A DNA stretch of 31,420 bases from a virus: the IMG/VR virus record IMGVR_UViG_3300034061_003051, positions 1-31,420 of that record; one strand, written 5' to 3'. Numbering within the stretch: position 1 is the first letter of the stretch; every line of letters begins with the position of its first letter. Position numbers and translations under genes: made by a program. Shown here one piece after another: positions 29,939 through 31,420 of the stretch. The notes below the pieces were generated by a model, which was given only the letters and a program-made list of their open reading frames with translations, made no database searches and was not told the DNA's origin.

Positions 29939-31420
29939 AAATGGTCATTTTACTAAAATTATTCTTCTTCTCGAAAGTTATTGTATTCGTAAACTTATCG
30001 ACTATTTGATCTGCCTTATGACTTATTACAAATACATTCGTTTTTGTCCCTAGAGCATTCAACAATCTTAAAACTTCGTCTGTTCCTACAGAATCAAGAG
30101 AAGAATCAAAAATTTCATCTAAAATAAGCAAATTACAGTTTACACTATTTTTCATTTTAGCGATTTCTCTCCATGCTAATAGAAGTGCTAAATCAATACG
30201 CATCTTTTCACCTTCGCTAAAATTCATATAACTGAATTCATCTCTGTGTCTACTTTTTATAACCTCGTTAAATTCTTCATCTATATTGAACTGAATGAAG
30301 AAATCCATAGATCTTAGATACTTATTGATGAACTTATTCATAGAAGGCAAATAGTGTTTAATTATTTTAATCTTAACACCATTGTCTTTTAGAATATCAC
30401 CAGCCAACTTAAGATAAGATAAATCTTCTTTTAATACTTCAGATTCTTTACTTAATTTAAGTAATTCAGATTTTTCCATTTTGAGAACTGCTTTTTCTCT
30501 AGATAAATCTATTTCTATTTTTGTTGATTCTTGAAGTTGTTTATTTTTATATGCAATCAAAGATTTTACTTCTCTTATTGAAGAATTTATATCTTTAATA
30601 TTACCTTCAATATTGGCTATTCTTGTTTTATTTTTTTGTTCTATTGAGATAATTTTTTGATTATCTGTATTTAATTCTGCCAAAGAATTTATTTTAGTTT
30701 CTAATGAAGTAATATTATCTGTTAACGAATCAATATTTTCTTTCTTTAGACTCTCTGATAAATGTGTTTTGCACTTAGGACAATTCTCTGTTTTTTCATA
30801 AAACTTAATTTCTTTTTCTAGATCAGATATCTTAAATGTAAATTGCGATATTGTAGTTTCGTTCTGTTTAAAAAAATTCAAAATATCTTGTATTTTACTA
30901 TTTAATTCTATAGAATTTTTTTCTTGTTGTAATTTTTCAATTTCTTGTAAATAATTATTTTCTTCTATTGTATGTTGGTCTATTTCTTCCTGAATCTTCT
31001 TAACATCATTATTAAGACGTAATGTTAGATTATCTACAATTTTTTGCTGATATTCAACTTTCTGTTTCTGTAGTTCTATTTTATTTACAATATCTGTAAT
31101 ATTTTCTTTTGCAATAGTAACCTTTGTCTTAAGAATAACATTCATTGTTGTGAAAATATTAATATCAAGAATATTTTCTATTACGGCTCTTCTGTCTGAA
31201 GCCGTGAGTTGCATGAACGGTATAAAAGCAGAACTTCCTAAAATTACTACCTGTGTGAATGTTTTATAATTCATTTTCAGGATTTGTTCTTCTAGAACAT
31301 CTTGATAATCAATATTTTTAGAATCTTGATTGATCAATTTATTGTTTCTGTGTATCTCAAAGATTTTTGGAGATAAACCACGAATAATTTTATAGTCATC
31401 CTTATCAATCGAAAATTCTA
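29934..31420 (-). CDS. 46: Recombination endonuclease subunit gp46, SMC/Rad50-like (partial, 5' end outside window)
   Basis: The frame is open to the right edge; residues before the first internal TTG (31337) read RGLSPKIFEIHRNNK, which continues the match to T4 gp46, so the true start lies beyond 31420. Blocks include YKTFTQVVILGSSAFIPFMQ, a long coiled coil interrupted by a CPKC zinc-hook (DNA 30771-30782), the ABC signature FSEGEKMRIDLALLLAW, Walker B LLILDEIFDSSLD, and the H-loop VISHK. The N-terminal Walker A is outside the window. With gp47 it forms the Mre11/Rad50-type nuclease that resects double-strand breaks to start recombination-dependent replication and host DNA breakdown. The stop is 8 nt before the next ATG, so the downstream genes are probably co-transcribed. 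Confidence 0.97.
   Translation of the reverse strand, partial: EFSIDKDDYKIIRGLSPKIFEIHRNNKLINQDSKNIDYQDVLEEQILKMNYKTFTQVVILGSSAFIPFMQLTASDRRAVIENILDINIFTTMNVILKTKVTIAKENITDIVNKIELQKQKVEYQQKIVDNLTLRLNNDVKKIQEEIDQHTIEENNYLQEIEKLQQEKNSIELNSKIQDILNFFKQNETTISQFTFKISDLEKEIKFYEKTENCPKCKTHLSESLKKENIDSLTDNITSLETKINSLAELNTDNQKIISIEQKNKTRIANIEGNIKDINSSIREVKSLIAYKNKQLQESTKIEIDLSREKAVLKMEKSELLKLSKESEVLKEDLSYLKLAGDILKDNGVKIKIIKHYLPSMNKFINKYLRSMDFFIQFNIDEEFNEVIKSRHRDEFSYMNFSEGEKMRIDLALLLAWREIAKMKNSVNCNLLILDEIFDSSLDSVGTDEVLRLLNALGTKTNVFVISHKADQIVDKFTNTITFEKKNNFSKMTIS

Noticed and set aside
29934-31337. gp46 starting at the internal TTG at 31337
   Set aside because: The frame stays open to the edge, and the residues before the TTG continue the T4 gp46 match, so the TTG is internal and the gene is partial.

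Overview
The window is a piece of a T4-type myovirus genome (class Caudoviricetes). All 33 supported genes lie on the minus strand, so transcription runs from position 31420 towards 1. The right end carries the classic T4 replication/recombination cluster in canonical order: gp46 - two small genes - gp45 - gp44 - gp62 - regA. Six copies of the NATAAATA late-promoter motif sit just upstream of minus-strand genes. AT-rich sequence, fibre modules built on NG-x-TG repeats, collagen-like Gly-X-Y tracts and a large sugar-gene island resemble aquatic T4-like phages such as cyanophages and relatives. I cannot name the host, and no photosynthesis or other host-diagnostic gene is visible.

Layout in transcription order. 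(1) 26961-31420, replication: gp46 (5' end outside the window), a 105-aa and a 59-aa unknown, sliding clamp gp45, clamp loader gp44/gp62, and the translational repressor RegA. (2) 16345-26934, a sugar island of thirteen tightly packed genes. It holds nine glycosyltransferases or glycosyltransferase-like proteins (GT10, GT77-like x2, GT25 x2, GT47/exostosin, GT32 and two unassigned GT-A types) and one more GT-like unknown. It also holds two extended SDR epimerases/dehydratases and an RfbH-type PLP/[2Fe-2S] 3-dehydrase of the 3,6-dideoxyhexose pathway. In T4 the DNA polymerase gene 43 follows regA directly; here the island takes that place. (3) 15119-16312, a GT2 glycosyltransferase with a helical TPR-like tail, higher in GC than the island and with its own late promoter and terminator. 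(4) 1-15059, virion genes. Three small paralogous beta-rich proteins come first, then two tandem paralogous giants of 1271 and 1284 aa, then a terminator. A second late operon follows, of tail-fibre-type and adhesin-type proteins: an FG/W N-terminal module, a conserved phage structural protein, a mosaic fibre with a GATGAT tract, a LamG-like jellyroll, two small accessory proteins, and a collagen-like fibre that runs off the left edge.

How the parts may work together: the replication genes form the sliding-clamp/clamp-loader machine plus the Mre11/Rad50-like gp46. In T4 the clamp also licenses late transcription, which would act on the NATAAATA promoters seen here. The sugar island plausibly builds nucleotide sugars and moves them onto a host-surface or virion acceptor. 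The GT2-TPR gene, timed by a late promoter beside the structural operon, is the best candidate for virion glycosylation. These roles are inferences.

The observations I rate highest are the glycan island in the gp43 position, the phage-borne RfbH-like Fe-S enzyme, the tandem giant virion proteins with a possible sugar-active segment, a late promoter that would give an essentially leaderless mRNA, and the recombinant GC-rich patch inside a fibre gene. No tRNA, rRNA, CRISPR, insertion sequence, att site or origin was recognised. The longest stretch without a gene is only about 83 bases.
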